Positions 1 through 8,161 are shown, counted from the stretch's first letter. The stretch is 24,913 nt of DNA from Candidatus Rifleibacteriota bacterium (GCA_029560455.1 JAKQKW010000482.1:1-24913); one strand, 5' to 3'. A program made the numbers and translations. The notes: a model not told the origin generated them from the letters alone.

Positions 1-132
1 ATGCTGCTGACTTTTCCGAAAGCAGCGGAGGAATAGCATCAAGACATTAACACTTGCCGGTAAATGCAGTTTACACTACGTATCGCTTTAAGCAGTTAGA
101 AAGCCAGAGAACATACACTTTAGAGGCAAAAT
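1..132. other. Window edge and hsdR upstream region
   Basis: This stretch lies before hsdR. Two plus-strand frames run in from the left edge and stop at 34-36 and 48-50, so one could be the tail of an upstream gene; hsdS or hsdM would be usual there, but the residues are too few to identify. A TTGCCG at about 55-60 is followed by AT-rich sequence, but no convincing -10 is visible. The reverse strand at about 70-87 holds GTGTAAAC, a weak relative of the TTATGTAAAC motif found elsewhere in the window. Confidence 0.3.
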
Positions 133-3100
133 ATGGTTGAATACAAGACTGTGGCAGAAACCAACAACTTCATCGTTTTAGATCGCTACACCAAAGAGTG
201 GAGAGTCTGTGAATCTTATCAAACCGAAGGCGATCTGGAACGGGAACTCATTCAGGATTTAAAAAAACAGGGTTATGAATTTCTGCCCGATGTAAACACC
301 CCTGACAGCATGCTGGCAAATGTTCGCATTCAATTGCAAACCCTTAACAGTGTGCAATTTTCTGACGGTGAGTGGTCACGTTTTGTAGAAACCTATCTGG
401 ACAAGCCCAGCGATACCATCATCGATAAAACCCGCAAAATTCATGACGACTATGTTCACGATTTTGTCTTTGATGATGGGCATATTCAAAACATCTACCT
501 GCTCGACAAGAAAACCATCGCCCGCAATAAAGTGCAGTTAATCAAGCAGTTTGAACAGACCGGCAGCCAGGCCAACCGTTACGATGTCACCATTCTGGTA
601 AACGGATTGCCCTTAGTGCAGATCGAGCTTAAAAAGCGGGGGGTGGCTATCCGCGAAGCTTTCAATCAGGTGCACCGCTACAGCAAAGAAAGTTTCAATT
701 CAGAGCATTCGCTGTATAAATATTTGCAGCTCTTCGTCATTTCAAACGGCACCGACAGTCGCTATTTTGCCAACACCACCAGAAGAGATAAAAACAGTTT
801 TGACTTTACCATGAACTGGGCGAAGTCAGACAATACGCTGATAAAAGATCTGAAAGATTTTACCGCCACCTTTTTTCAAAAAAACACGCTTCTCGAAGTC
901 CTGCTCCGTTATTCCGTTTTTGACGTCAGCAATACTCTCCTGGTAATGCGCCCCTATCAAATAGCGGCTACGGAACGAATTTTGTGGAAAATTAACAGCA
1001 CGAATCAAAGCAAGAACTGGAGTTCCGTCGAAAGCGGCGGGTATATCTGGCATACGACCGGCTCCGGAAAAACCCTGACCAGCTTTAAGGCAGCCCGCCT
1101 GGCTACCGAGTGCGATTTTGTCGACAAGGTATTTTTTGTGGTAGACCGTAAAGACCTCGACTACCAGACCATGATAGAGTATCAGCGCTTTTCACCCGAC
1201 AGCGTCAATGGTTCAGTGAGCACCGCAGGATTAAAACGCAACATTGAAAAAGATGACAATAAAATCATTGTTACCACCATTCAAAAACTCAATAACCTGA
1301 TGAAAAGTGAAGACAACCTGCCCATTTACAAAAAGCAGGTTGTCTTTATCTTTGATGAAGCACACCGTTCACAATTCGGAGAAGCTCAGAAGAATCTCAA
1401 GAAAAAATTCAAAAGATTCTGCCAGTTCGGTTTTACCGGTACGCCAATTTTTCCGCAAAATGCTCTGGGAGCAGAAACCACTGCCGGGGTATTCGGTGGT
1501 GAATTACATTCCTACGTAATAACCGATGCCATTCGCGATGAAAAAGTATTGAAGTTCAAAGTGGACTACAATGATGTACGCCCACAATTCAAGGCTATCG
1601 AAACAGAACAGGACGAAACAAAACTCACGGCTGCCGAAAATAAGCAGGCATTATTGCACCCTAAACGTATTGAAGAAATTTCCAGATATATTCTGCTTAA
1701 CTTCAAACAAAAAACACATCGACTCAAAGCCAATGGTAAAGGTTTTAATGCCATGTTTGCCGTAAGCAGTGTGGATGCGGCAAAGACATACTATGAAACC
1801 CTGCGCGATTTGCAGAAAGAGAGCGACAAACCTCTCAAAATCGCCACCATCTTTTCCTTTGCCGCCAACGAAGAACAAAGTGCCGTGGGTGACATTCCTG
1901 ATGAAAGCTTTGAAGTCTCCGCGATGGACAAAAGTGCAAAAGAGTTTTTGAGTGCTGCAATCAACGACTATAACAAAATGTTCAAAACCAATTACAGCGT
2001 TGACAGCAAAGAGTTCCAGAACTACTACCGTGACCTGTCGGCCCGGGTTAAAAGACAGGAAATTGATTTGATAATAGTTGTGGGCATGTTCTTGACCGGT
2101 TTTGATGCCCCCACACTCAGTACCCTCTTTGTTGATAAAAATCTGCGCTATCACGGTTTAATACAGGCCTATTCGCGTACCAACCGTATTTATGATGCGA
2201 CAAAAACCTTTGGCAATATCGTTACCTTCCGGAACCTGGAGCAGGCTACCGTTGACGCAATTACTCTGTTTGGCGACAAAAACACCAAAAACGTGTTGCT
2301 CGAAAAGAGCTACAAAGAGTATATGGAAGGTTTCTCTGACGCAGCTACTGGCGAGGCCCGTCGGGGTTACCTCGATATTGTGGCGGAACTGCAGGAGAAG
2401 TTCCCAGGTCCGGATGAAATCGTTAAGGAGAAAGATAAAAAAGAGTTCGCAAAACTTTTTGGTGAGTATCTTCGTGTTGAAAATGTGCTGCAGAATTACG
2501 ACGAATTTGCAGGGTTGCAGGCTTTTCAAAGCTTGGATATGAACGACTCTGCCGCAGTTGAAGAGTTCAAGGCAAAGCGCTACTTGACAGACGAAGACCT
2601 GGAGGCTATGCAGGCTATTCAGATCCCATCAATGCGCGCCATCCAGGATTATCGCTCGACCTACAACGACATCCGCGACTGGCTTCGCCGTGAAAAAGCC
2701 TGTAACAATGAGGCTGAATCAACCATAGACTGGGATGATGTCGTTTTTGAAGTTGATCTGCTCAAATCGCAAGAAATTAACCTCGATTACATCCTCGAAT
2801 TGATTTTTGAAAACAACAAAAAACTCAAAGATAAAGCGGCCCTGATTGAAGATGTCCGCCGGATGATCCGCTCCAGCATTGGCAACCGAGCAAAAGAGAG
2901 TCTCCTCGTTGATTTTATAAATCAGACCAACCTGGAAAATATTCTTGATAAACCAGGGATTATTGATGCGTTCTTCACGTTTGCACAAGCGGAACAAAAA
3001 CGTGAAGTCGTCGAGTTGATCGCTGCTGAAAAATTAAATGAGGAAGCAGCCAGGCGATATATTGCCGCATCCTTAAAACGGGAGTATGCAAGTGAAAACG

Positions 3101-3231
3101 GCACCGAACTCAATGCCATTCTTCCCAAAATGAGTCCGCTTAATCCTCAGTTCCTCACCAAAAAACAAAGCGTCTTTAATAAAATTGCAGCTTTTGTGGA
3201 TAAATTCAAAGGTGTTGGCGGCAAAGTTTAA
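133..3231 (+). CDS. hsdR: Type I restriction enzyme, HsdR (R) subunit
   Basis: This is the motor and nuclease subunit of a type I restriction-modification complex: it translocates DNA with ATP and cleaves away from the recognition site. It has 1032 aa, close to EcoR124I HsdR. The N-terminal nuclease shows Asp151, Glu165 and Lys167 (within QIELKKRG), the same positions known for EcoR124I. The helicase part has Walker A HTTGSGKT at 307-314, DEAH at 408-411, GFTGTP around 434-439, and a motif VI-like QAYSRTNR near 685. A long helical C-terminus, which in this family contacts the methylase, follows. The start has a modest AGAGG about 8 nt upstream. HsdM and HsdS are not in the window and presumably lie to the left. 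No disruption is visible, so it looks functional. Its codon use is somewhat more AT-rich than that of glnN or asnS, in keeping with a transferable cassette. Confidence 0.97.
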   Translation: MVEYKTVAETNNFIVLDRYTKEWRVCESYQTEGDLERELIQDLKKQGYEFLPDVNTPDSMLANVRIQLQTLNSVQFSDGEWSRFVETYLDKPSDTIIDKTRKIHDDYVHDFVFDDGHIQNIYLLDKKTIARNKVQLIKQFEQTGSQANRYDVTILVNGLPLVQIELKKRGVAIREAFNQVHRYSKESFNSEHSLYKYLQLFVISNGTDSRYFANTTRRDKNSFDFTMNWAKSDNTLIKDLKDFTATFFQKNTLLEVLLRYSVFDVSNTLLVMRPYQIAATERILWKINSTNQSKNWSSVESGGYIWHTTGSGKTLTSFKAARLATECDFVDKVFFVVDRKDLDYQTMIEYQRFSPDSVNGSVSTAGLKRNIEKDDNKIIVTTIQKLNNLMKSEDNLPIYKKQVVFIFDEAHRSQFGEAQKNLKKKFKRFCQFGFTGTPIFPQNALGAETTAGVFGGELHSYVITDAIRDEKVLKFKVDYNDVRPQFKAIETEQDETKLTAAENKQALLHPKRIEEISRYILLNFKQKTHRLKANGKGFNAMFAVSSVDAAKTYYETLRDLQKESDKPLKIATIFSFAANEEQSAVGDIPDESFEVSAMDKSAKEFLSAAINDYNKMFKTNYSVDSKEFQNYYRDLSARVKRQEIDLIIVVGMFLTGFDAPTLSTLFVDKNLRYHGLIQAYSRTNRIYDATKTFGNIVTFRNLEQATVDAITLFGDKNTKNVLLEKSYKEYMEGFSDAATGEARRGYLDIVAELQEKFPGPDEIVKEKDKKEFAKLFGEYLRVENVLQNYDEFAGLQAFQSLDMNDSAAVEEFKAKRYLTDEDLEAMQAIQIPSMRAIQDYRSTYNDIRDWLRREKACNNEAESTIDWDDVVFEVDLLKSQEINLDYILELIFENNKKLKDKAALIEDVRRMIRSSIGNRAKESLLVDFINQTNLENILDKPGIIDAFFTFAQAEQKREVVELIAAEKLNEEAARRYIAASLKREYASENGTELNAILPKMSPLNPQFLTKKQSVFNKIAAFVDKFKGVGGKV

Positions 3232-3240
3232 AAAGACAAT

Positions 3241-3528
3241 CTAATCAAGAGCTTTGAGGTTAAAATTAACGAAGGTATAACCTTCATCAGTCCTTTTAAT
3301 TGTTATTTTAGTGTCTTTATTAAGCAAGGGAAGGGGTCTGATAATTTCTTCAAGCTGCTCATCAGTAAGGGTTTTAACATCGTCGCTGAAAAAAACGATG
3401 CTTTCGGCCGCAATGCCTTGCCAGCTCCAGGCCTGGTACAAAACCTCATATTCATCAATGGTAGCAAGTTTTTGCAGTATTACATGCGTATCAGGATCGT
3501 TGGGAATATTACTGAATTTTTCGCTCAT
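3241..3528 (-). CDS. Hypothetical small protein, last gene of the Ubl/E1 operon
   Basis: This is a 95-aa acidic soluble protein that I do not recognise. It has no signal peptide or membrane segment. The sequence alternates predicted helix (DEQLEEIIRPLPLL) with strand-like stretches (TKITIKR, GYTFVNFNL), suggesting a small alpha/beta fold. I chose the ATG at 3528 because GGAGA lies 8 nt upstream; a GTG at 3534 would sit only 2 nt from that site. It follows the broken E1-like gene on the same strand and overlaps its third reading frame. It ends 9 bp from the hsdR stop, convergent and with no terminator between. From position it may be a partner of the ubiquitin-like module, a small antitoxin-like gene, or an unrelated passenger. 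Confidence 0.7.
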   Translation of the reverse strand: MSEKFSNIPNDPDTHVILQKLATIDEYEVLYQAWSWQGIAAESIVFFSDDVKTLTDEQLEEIIRPLPLLNKDTKITIKRTDEGYTFVNFNLKALD

Positions 3529-4238
3529 TTTCACTTCTCCTCTTCTTTTTCACTGTTGGCAGAAAACAGAATTCCGACATCTGGTCTGGCAGTTGGCATG
3601 TTTTCAATTCTTCTATTGGCTTTGCCAATCTCTCCATTTTTGTTGATCTTCTGGCGTTGAGAATTTTCCAGTCTACTTCGCTCATCGTACATTCGTATAG
3701 CATGGGCCATCAGGTGCAAAAACTCTGGCGACACCGCTCAAGCCCTCTATGGCGCCGTCGATCCAGGATTTTCCGCTTCTGAAAGCGTTCTGATTGATTG
3801 CCAATCTGGCTTCGCGGTTATCGAGACCGCCAAGAATCACATCGGCCCAGTAAAAAACCCCGAGGCCGAGGTCGGTTACCGCATTTACACACAGCGGTCT
3901 GATATTGATTTCGGGAAATAATTCGCGTGCGCGTTCGGCAGCGACATCGGCCTTGTTGCGCCCGCGGTCAGACTCACGAAAAAGCACCGAGCGCGAAAGA
4001 TTCGAAGGCTCGATCTGGTCGAAATCAACGAGCAGAATGTTGCCGATTCCGACCAGGGCCAGATTTTTGATAATTCATTGCCAAGGGCACCGGCACCGAT
4101 TACCAGCACCCGGGCATTCTGAAGACGGCTTTGATCCCACCAGCGGATAAGTTCGAACCTTGAAAAACGGTTCTCCTGCTGACCGGTGGAAATTTTTAAA
4201 ACCGTACCCTGATCAGTTGAGTTCTGATCTTCTGTCAT
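3509..4238 (-). pseudogene. ThiF/E1-like adenylyltransferase, frameshifted and C-terminally truncated
   Basis: Read across three frames, this is a ThiF/MoeB/E1-family enzyme, which activates the C-terminus of a ubiquitin-like protein with ATP. Frame 1 (4238 to about 4071) carries the nucleotide loop GAGALGNE at residues 48-55. Frame 2 (about 4070 to 3702) continues with NLALVGIGNILLVDFDQIE, NLSRS, GRNKAD and the diagnostic GGLDNREARLAINQ. Frame 3 (about 3701 down) gives ECTMSEVDW, completing a CxxC zinc pair (CYEC) with the end of frame 2. The first shift fits one lost base; the second fits one lost or two gained bases. After the ARRS motif homology stops, and the expected C-terminal part with its second cysteine pair is absent. 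The ATG overlaps the upstream Ubl stop as ATGA, so translation was coupled. It is probably a decaying gene; indel errors in the assembly are the alternative. Confidence 0.82.
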
Positions 4239-4507
4239 GCAGCCTTCCCGGCGGTGATTTCGGGCTGAATGCGCAGCACATCGCCTGAATTGACGCCGGC
4301 CTGATGAAAGGTTTCGTCATCGAGAAGCTGGCGGCCTGAGGCTTTGAACTTGTAGCTCATCAGCTGGCCATCAGGAGTAAATCTGGGCAGATTCATCCTG
4401 TCGATGAGAAGAATTATGATGCGGTTTACGGCTTCGTCGTCCGGAAGTTCAGCCTTTACTTTTTTGTTTCCGGTGGCATCCCAGATCTCAACCAGTACGG
4501 CACCCAT
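4235..4507 (-). CDS. Ubiquitin-like beta-grasp protein (EsaB/YukD type)
   Basis: This 90-aa protein has the pattern of a ubiquitin-like fold: an N-terminal strand pair (VLVEIWD, KKVKAEL), a central helix (DEAVNRIIILLIDRM), and C-terminal strands (MSYKFKASGRQL, SGDVLRIQPEI). It resembles YukD/EsaB-type proteins found in bacterial operons with ThiF-like E1, E2-like and JAB-like genes. It ends EITAGKAA, so it has no exposed GG tail; a Gly lies four residues from the end and might be used after trimming. Start ATG 4507 has AGGGGA about 8 nt upstream. Its stop overlaps the E1 start (ATGA), the strongest sign that the two act together. No E2 or deubiquitinase is visible in the window. It could instead have a non-conjugating role like YukD itself. 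Confidence 0.82.
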   Translation of the reverse strand: MGAVLVEIWDATGNKKVKAELPDDEAVNRIIILLIDRMNLPRFTPDGQLMSYKFKASGRQLLDDETFHQAGVNSGDVLRIQPEITAGKAA

Positions 4508-4529
4508 GGGTTTGATCCCCTTTCTGATT

Positions 4530-4557
4530 CATATAAACACTGTCTGCATGCTGACAG
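4530..4557 (-). promoter_or_regulatory. Candidate promoter with overlapping palindromic operator for the Ubl operon
   Basis: On the minus strand, CTGTCA (4552-4557) and TATATG (4530-4535) are separated by 16 bp and lie just upstream of the Ubl start. The -35 and spacer are covered by an 18-bp near-palindrome at 4540-4557 (CTGTC-T-GCATGC-T-GACAG), broken only by two mismatched positions. This looks like a dimeric repressor site, but the reading is inference from sequence alone. Confidence 0.35.
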
Positions 4558-4731
4558 AGCCTGCAATATTCATGCATCTCTGAGAAAGTATATACCCCAA
4601 CACAACCGGGGAGTGTGGTGATTTATTTCACATGCAAATTGTTTGCAAATTTCTTTGTAAAAGTTAGGGCAGGGGATATTTACATAAAGCAAAATAATCA
4701 TTATTATAAAAAAATACTGGAGGTGCTATTG

Positions 4732-6186
4732 ATGAAATTTACCCGCAAACTCGTTCTTGCCGCTCTGGCTGCCTCTCTCAGCTTTTCATATTCACCGGTT
4801 CAGGCTTCTGAAAAGGTTAACGTTCTGGTAATTGATTCAGGCAGTGATTTCACTCACGATGCACTCAAACCCCTGGCACTTCCGAACGACCTCGAACTCA
4901 ACGGCAAAGCCGGCGTAGACGATGACAACAATGGCTACACCGACGACATTTTCGGCTGGAACTTTGTTGACAACAGTGCAACTCTGGTGAATCTTTCTGA
5001 CACACCTCCTGACTATGACAAAGTTTTGCGCTGCATGGAACTCCTCGGCAAACTGCAGGCCTATGGTAAAGACGGTCTGACTGCTGAAGAATACGATTAT
5101 CTCGTAAAAAATTACCAGGACAAGCAGTTCTGGGCCTGGGTCGGTTTCACCGGCGGCTGGGCACACGGTACTCATTGTGCCGGTATCGTTTCAACCAAAA
5201 ATGACGGTGTTAACCTCAATGCCATCAAACATATTCAGACAGGCGGTGCACCGAAAGAAGAAGCCGCTCAGGCTCTGACAGCCATCAAGCATGCGATGCT
5301 GCACCGGCGCACTACCCGCAATGATGCTGCCGCTTCCGAAGGCGGGCAGAAGGTCACCATGGCCGATCTCGAAAAGTATTTCACCCAGCTCGGCCAGCAG
5401 TACGCGGCCCAGATCAAGCCCAAGGCCGATTACGTTGCTTCCCTGAAGCCGAGATTGATCAACTGCTCATTTGGCTCAGAAAACAAAAGCCTGTGCGAAA
5501 TGATAAAGGGCAACATGGTTCAGTGGGGCTTTCAGAACCCGACCGACGCCGAAGTTCAGGAAGTCGTGAACCTGTTCGTCACCAGAGCCTTTCTGCCAAG
5601 AGATAAAGCTTTCTTCGCCGGCTGCAAGGATGCTCTGATTTTCATCGCCGCTGGTAACTCGACTGAAGATCTCGACAACATCGTCACTTCACCGAATGAT
5701 GTTCCGATAGCAAACAAAATGGTTATCGCCGCCACCGACGAAGACCAGAAAATCGCGCCGTTCTCATGCTTCGGCCCCACCAAGGTTGACGTTGCTGTGC
5801 CTGGCGTGAACATTTTCGCAACTTATCCGAACCAGAAGATGGGCTACATGTCAGGCACTTCGATGGCCTGCCCGAATGCCGTCAGATTCGCTTCGATGGT
5901 TCTCGGTGTCAATCCGAACCTCAAACCTGCTCAGCTGAAAAAGATCCTTATGGATACCGTCGACAAAAAAGACTGGCTGAAAGAAAAAGTGCGGTCGGGT
6001 GGGGTGATCAACGTAACCCGCGCCATGTATGCCGCCCAGCAGATGCTCGATGGGAAAACGCTGTTCGAAGCCGTTAAAACTTCACGGGCTCAGGTTGCCG
6101 ACAAGGCTCCGAGATCTGCCAAGCGCACCCGCCCGAATCTCAGTGACCCGATGGTAAAAGAACTCTACTTCTCGGTCATCAAGTAA
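4732..6186 (+). CDS. Exported subtilisin-like (S8) serine protease
   Basis: This is a secreted serine endopeptidase of the subtilase family. From the ATG at 4732 it has 484 aa. GGAGGTG lies 6 nt upstream, and a typical signal peptide follows (MKFTRK, hydrophobic core, cleavage likely after PVQA near residue 25), so the longer open frame back to 4615 is not the true start. The catalytic triad is Asp35 (VIDSG), His145 (HGTHCAG) and Ser377 (SGTSMACP), with the oxyanion Asn309 (AAGNS). There is no recognisable inhibitory propeptide between signal peptide and domain. Large insertions separate Asp from His and follow the His (about 155-240). An Asp/Asn-rich loop near 62-72 (DDDNNGYTDD) may bind calcium. 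The C-terminal 50 residues are basic. It is monocistronic and ends at a strong terminator. Confidence 0.95.
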   Translation: MKFTRKLVLAALAASLSFSYSPVQASEKVNVLVIDSGSDFTHDALKPLALPNDLELNGKAGVDDDNNGYTDDIFGWNFVDNSATLVNLSDTPPDYDKVLRCMELLGKLQAYGKDGLTAEEYDYLVKNYQDKQFWAWVGFTGGWAHGTHCAGIVSTKNDGVNLNAIKHIQTGGAPKEEAAQALTAIKHAMLHRRTTRNDAAASEGGQKVTMADLEKYFTQLGQQYAAQIKPKADYVASLKPRLINCSFGSENKSLCEMIKGNMVQWGFQNPTDAEVQEVVNLFVTRAFLPRDKAFFAGCKDALIFIAAGNSTEDLDNIVTSPNDVPIANKMVIAATDEDQKIAPFSCFGPTKVDVAVPGVNIFATYPNQKMGYMSGTSMACPNAVRFASMVLGVNPNLKPAQLKKILMDTVDKKDWLKEKVRSGGVINVTRAMYAAQQMLDGKTLFEAVKTSRAQVADKAPRSAKRTRPNLSDPMVKELYFSVIK

Positions 6187-6210
6187 AAAGCAGTTCGCAG
6201 TAAATTAAAA

Positions 6211-6248
6211 AACCGGCTTCGGGCAAGACCTGAAGCCGGTTTTGTTTT
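6211..6248. terminator. Bidirectional Rho-independent terminator
   Basis: A perfect 10-bp stem, AACCGGCTTC (6211-6220) with GAAGCCGGTT (6232-6241), is followed by a T-rich run on the plus strand and by TTTTTTAAT on the minus strand. It lies between the convergent protease and permease genes and can serve both. Confidence 0.9.
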
Positions 6249-6270
6249 CTGCGAAAACTTAATGTTGCGA

Positions 6271-6969
6271 TTATTCGGTTTTTTCAGTTGGCAGAATCTT
6301 GTTCAAAAGAATACCAACAATTGCAGCCAGAGCCATACCTTCGATTTTGAACGACAGGGCTCCGATGCTGACTGGAAAAACCGCACCACCAAGACCGAGA
6401 ACCAGAATAACTGCAACAATGATAAGGTTTCTCGACTGGCACAGATCGATGCGGCCTTCGATAAGGCTTCGGGCACCGATTGCTGCAATCATGCCGAAAA
6501 GAACAACAGAGATGCCGCCGACCACGGCTTTGGGAATAGTAGAAATAATGCAGCCAAGTTTTGGGACAACACCCATCAGAATGGCGAATCCGGCAGCAAC
6601 TCGCATAACCTGAGGATTATGAACTTTTGTAAGAGCGACAACCCCTGTATTCTCAGAATAAGTAGTATTTGGCGGGCCACCGAACATAGTGGATACTGAA
6701 GTTGCCGCGGCCAGTGGTGCGATAAACGCAAATGATGAGCCCAGGAATACCGGCATACGGCCTCTGGTTATCAGGTGAAAAATCAGGGTTCCGATTCCGG
6801 CCATGAACAGGGCAACAGAAACATCCAGCCCGGTGATTAAGGGCACGAGAACTGTAGCACCAAACATGGTAAAAGCGTGCTGCAGACCAAGAATTATTTT
6901 TTTTCCGAGAGGCAGGGGAACATTCTCGCAGATGACACCCTGATTTCCTGCTGCAAATGCCTGATCCAT
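6271..6969 (-). CDS. uraA: Uracil/xanthine permease (NCS2), internally deleted remnant
   Basis: Both ends match UraA-type nucleobase:cation symporters, which import uracil or xanthine across the inner membrane. The N-terminal part has QHAFTMFGATVLVPL and GSSFAFIAP; the C-terminal part has GGPPNTTYSENTGVVALT, VPKLG, GGISVVLFGMIAAIG and SRNLIIV. The protein has only 232 aa against about 430 in E. coli UraA. After FAFIAP (near residue 86) it jumps straight to the segment before GGPPNTTY, so about 190 residues are missing in frame. The lost part holds several core helices and the AEHVGH segment with the essential substrate-binding Glu (Glu241 in E. coli). It is unlikely to transport. AGGGAG lies about 6 nt before the ATG. 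An assembly collapse is possible. Confidence 0.85.
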   Translation of the reverse strand: MDQAFAAGNQGVICENVPLPLGKKIILGLQHAFTMFGATVLVPLITGLDVSVALFMAGIGTLIFHLITRGRMPVFLGSSFAFIAPLAAATSVSTMFGGPPNTTYSENTGVVALTKVHNPQVMRVAAGFAILMGVVPKLGCIISTIPKAVVGGISVVLFGMIAAIGARSLIEGRIDLCQSRNLIIVAVILVLGLGGAVFPVSIGALSFKIEGMALAAIVGILLNKILPTEKTE

Positions 6970-6999
6970 AATATACTCCCTCTGTTTTAAATCGAGCGA

Positions 7000-7028
7000 A
7001 GTATAGCCAAGTTTGCAGAGACAGGCAA
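7000..7028 (-). promoter_or_regulatory. Promoter of the uracil permease gene
   Basis: On the minus strand, TTGCCT (7023-7028) and TATACT (7000-7005) are separated by exactly 17 bp and lie about 30 bp upstream of the permease ATG. I see no purine riboswitch or PyrR-type attenuator in the short leader. Confidence 0.65.
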
Positions 7029-7034
7029 CAAATT

Positions 7035-7071
7035 AAAAGCGCGCGGTATTATGTAAACCTCCAGCGCTTTT
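7035..7071. terminator. Stem-loop between membrane protein and permease genes
   Basis: AAAAGCGC (7035-7042) pairs with GCGCTTTT (7064-7071). On the minus strand it follows the stop of the membrane-protein gene and is followed by AATTTG, so it may end that transcript. The loop contains TATTATGTAAAC (7047-7058), the same motif that recurs near glutamine synthetase. Confidence 0.5.
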
Positions 7072-7081
7072 ATAGCTCTTA

Positions 7082-7795
7082 CTATAGCTGATGCCAGCAG
7101 AATGGAGCTCGATAACTCAATTTCTGTTCGAGCATTTTCTGGGCTTCCAAAACAGGAACTTCGCCGATATGAATCCTGTTTCTATCGCTCTCTGAAGTGG
7201 TGGGGTCGCCTTTAACGATTTCCTGGGCGATAATCTTCTTGTTTTTGGGGTCGATAAAATCCACAACAAAATCATGAATTGGAAACTTGCCAGCAAATTT
7301 ACCCTTTGAATAATAAATGCGATCGCTTTTCAAGGTCATTCTGATCACGAGATTAATATTATCGGGGGAAGGTGGCATGCGATTTTCGGGCAGGTTATAC
7401 TGGAGGCGTGAAACAAGTCGGCCGTTGGCATCCGGTTTTGCATTAATGATCAGAATTTTTGCTTCTGAGAATTTCTGAGAATAATTGTCGACACCGGGAA
7501 GTTTTTCGGAGGCCTGGGGTAAAGCGGCATAGACTTCGGCAATCTGGCGAAACTGTTTTTCGAATGGTTCAGTGCGTGCAAGAAAACCGTTTTCGACATA
7601 AGAGACGATCGCCGTGATAACCAACCAGACCGCCAGCCCAAGACCAGAAATAACGAGAAATACGACCATCAGACCGCTTAATCTTGAGGGGCCTGATGCT
7701 GCCGCGGCATTTTTACCGGCATCTTTTTTATCGATAACGGCAGAAAGGGTATTTTTGAGGTTATTAAGCTCGTTTTGGCGGACATCGTTCGACAT
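7082..7795 (-). CDS. Hypothetical single-pass membrane protein
   Basis: This 237-aa protein is not one I recognise. The first 40 residues are soluble and charged (NELNNLKNTLSAVIDKKD). One strong membrane helix follows at about 41-66 (LMVVFLVISGLGLAVWLVITAIV), then a C-terminal domain of about 170 residues with mixed strands and helices, probably outside the cytoplasm. A central stretch with many Asn, Pro and Lys residues (YNLPENRMPPSPDN) may be a loop. GGAGA lies just upstream of ATG 7795. It is transcribed toward the permease but with an intervening stem-loop and separate permease promoter, so it is probably its own unit. Confidence 0.75.
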   Translation of the reverse strand: MSNDVRQNELNNLKNTLSAVIDKKDAGKNAAAASGPSRLSGLMVVFLVISGLGLAVWLVITAIVSYVENGFLARTEPFEKQFRQIAEVYAALPQASEKLPGVDNYSQKFSEAKILIINAKPDANGRLVSRLQYNLPENRMPPSPDNINLVIRMTLKSDRIYYSKGKFAGKFPIHDFVVDFIDPKNKKIIAQEIVKGDPTTSESDRNRIHIGEVPVLEAQKMLEQKLSYRAPFCWHQL

Positions 7796-7910
7796 TTTAT
7801 CTCCAGATAGTTGTTTTTGAAGAAATAGAACGTTTTTATCGATTCATTTAGTAATTTTACAACAATTATTTATATTTCTTCGTTTTTTAAAATCTTTCGG
7901 CTATTTTTAA

Positions 7911-8065
7911 CTAGTGGTCTGTCAACATTGAACGTGCAAAATCAGTTACCTCTACGTCATCCCTGCGAAGGCAGGGATCTAAGATGCTGACAACCAGATT
8001 TCCGCCTGTATCCTCTGGGGCATAAACGCGGGAATGACGAAGATTCAAATGAGACAGAGAACTAG
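7911..8065. mobile_element. MITE-like element, family A
   Basis: A 155-bp stretch is bounded by imperfect inverted repeats: CTAGTGGTCTGTCA (7911-7924) and its inverted relative AGACAGAGAACTAG (8052-8065), 11 of 14 matching. Inside, two inverted modules beginning CGTCATYCC (at about 7959 plus strand and about 8041 minus strand) form an internal fold. The same 14-mer end occurs perfectly at 17661-17674. There is no transposase, so it would be non-autonomous. Confidence 0.6.
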
Positions 8066-8140
8066 AATTTTTATAAAAACAGTGACGTCAGATAAAGGTA
8101 ATTCAACAAGGCGTTCAATCTCTGGTCATAAAATGGTTGT

Positions 8141-8161
8141 AAAATGGCTTTCAGCCGTTTT
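8141..8161 (+). terminator. Orphan terminator-like stem-loop
   Basis: AAAATGGCT (8141-8149) pairs with AGCCGTTTT (8153-8161) around a 3-nt loop. It stands in an intergenic region with no gene clearly ending at it. It may be a remnant of a lost gene or may end an unseen small RNA. Confidence 0.35.

Noticed and set aside
3531..3734. 67-codon minus-strand frame overlapping the end of the E1-like gene
   Set aside because: Its first half is the wrong frame of recognisable E1 sequence (ECTMSEVDW is in another frame), and it has no ribosome site at its ATG. Its last 35 codons could be part of something lost, but I cannot support a gene.
4634..4646. Small palindrome GCAAATTGTTTGC upstream of the protease
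   Set aside because: Only 5-bp arms in A/T-rich DNA; too weak to call an operator.
4615..4731. N-terminal extension of the protease open frame
   Set aside because: It would put 39 residues before a typical signal peptide, while GGAGGTG is perfectly placed for ATG 4732.
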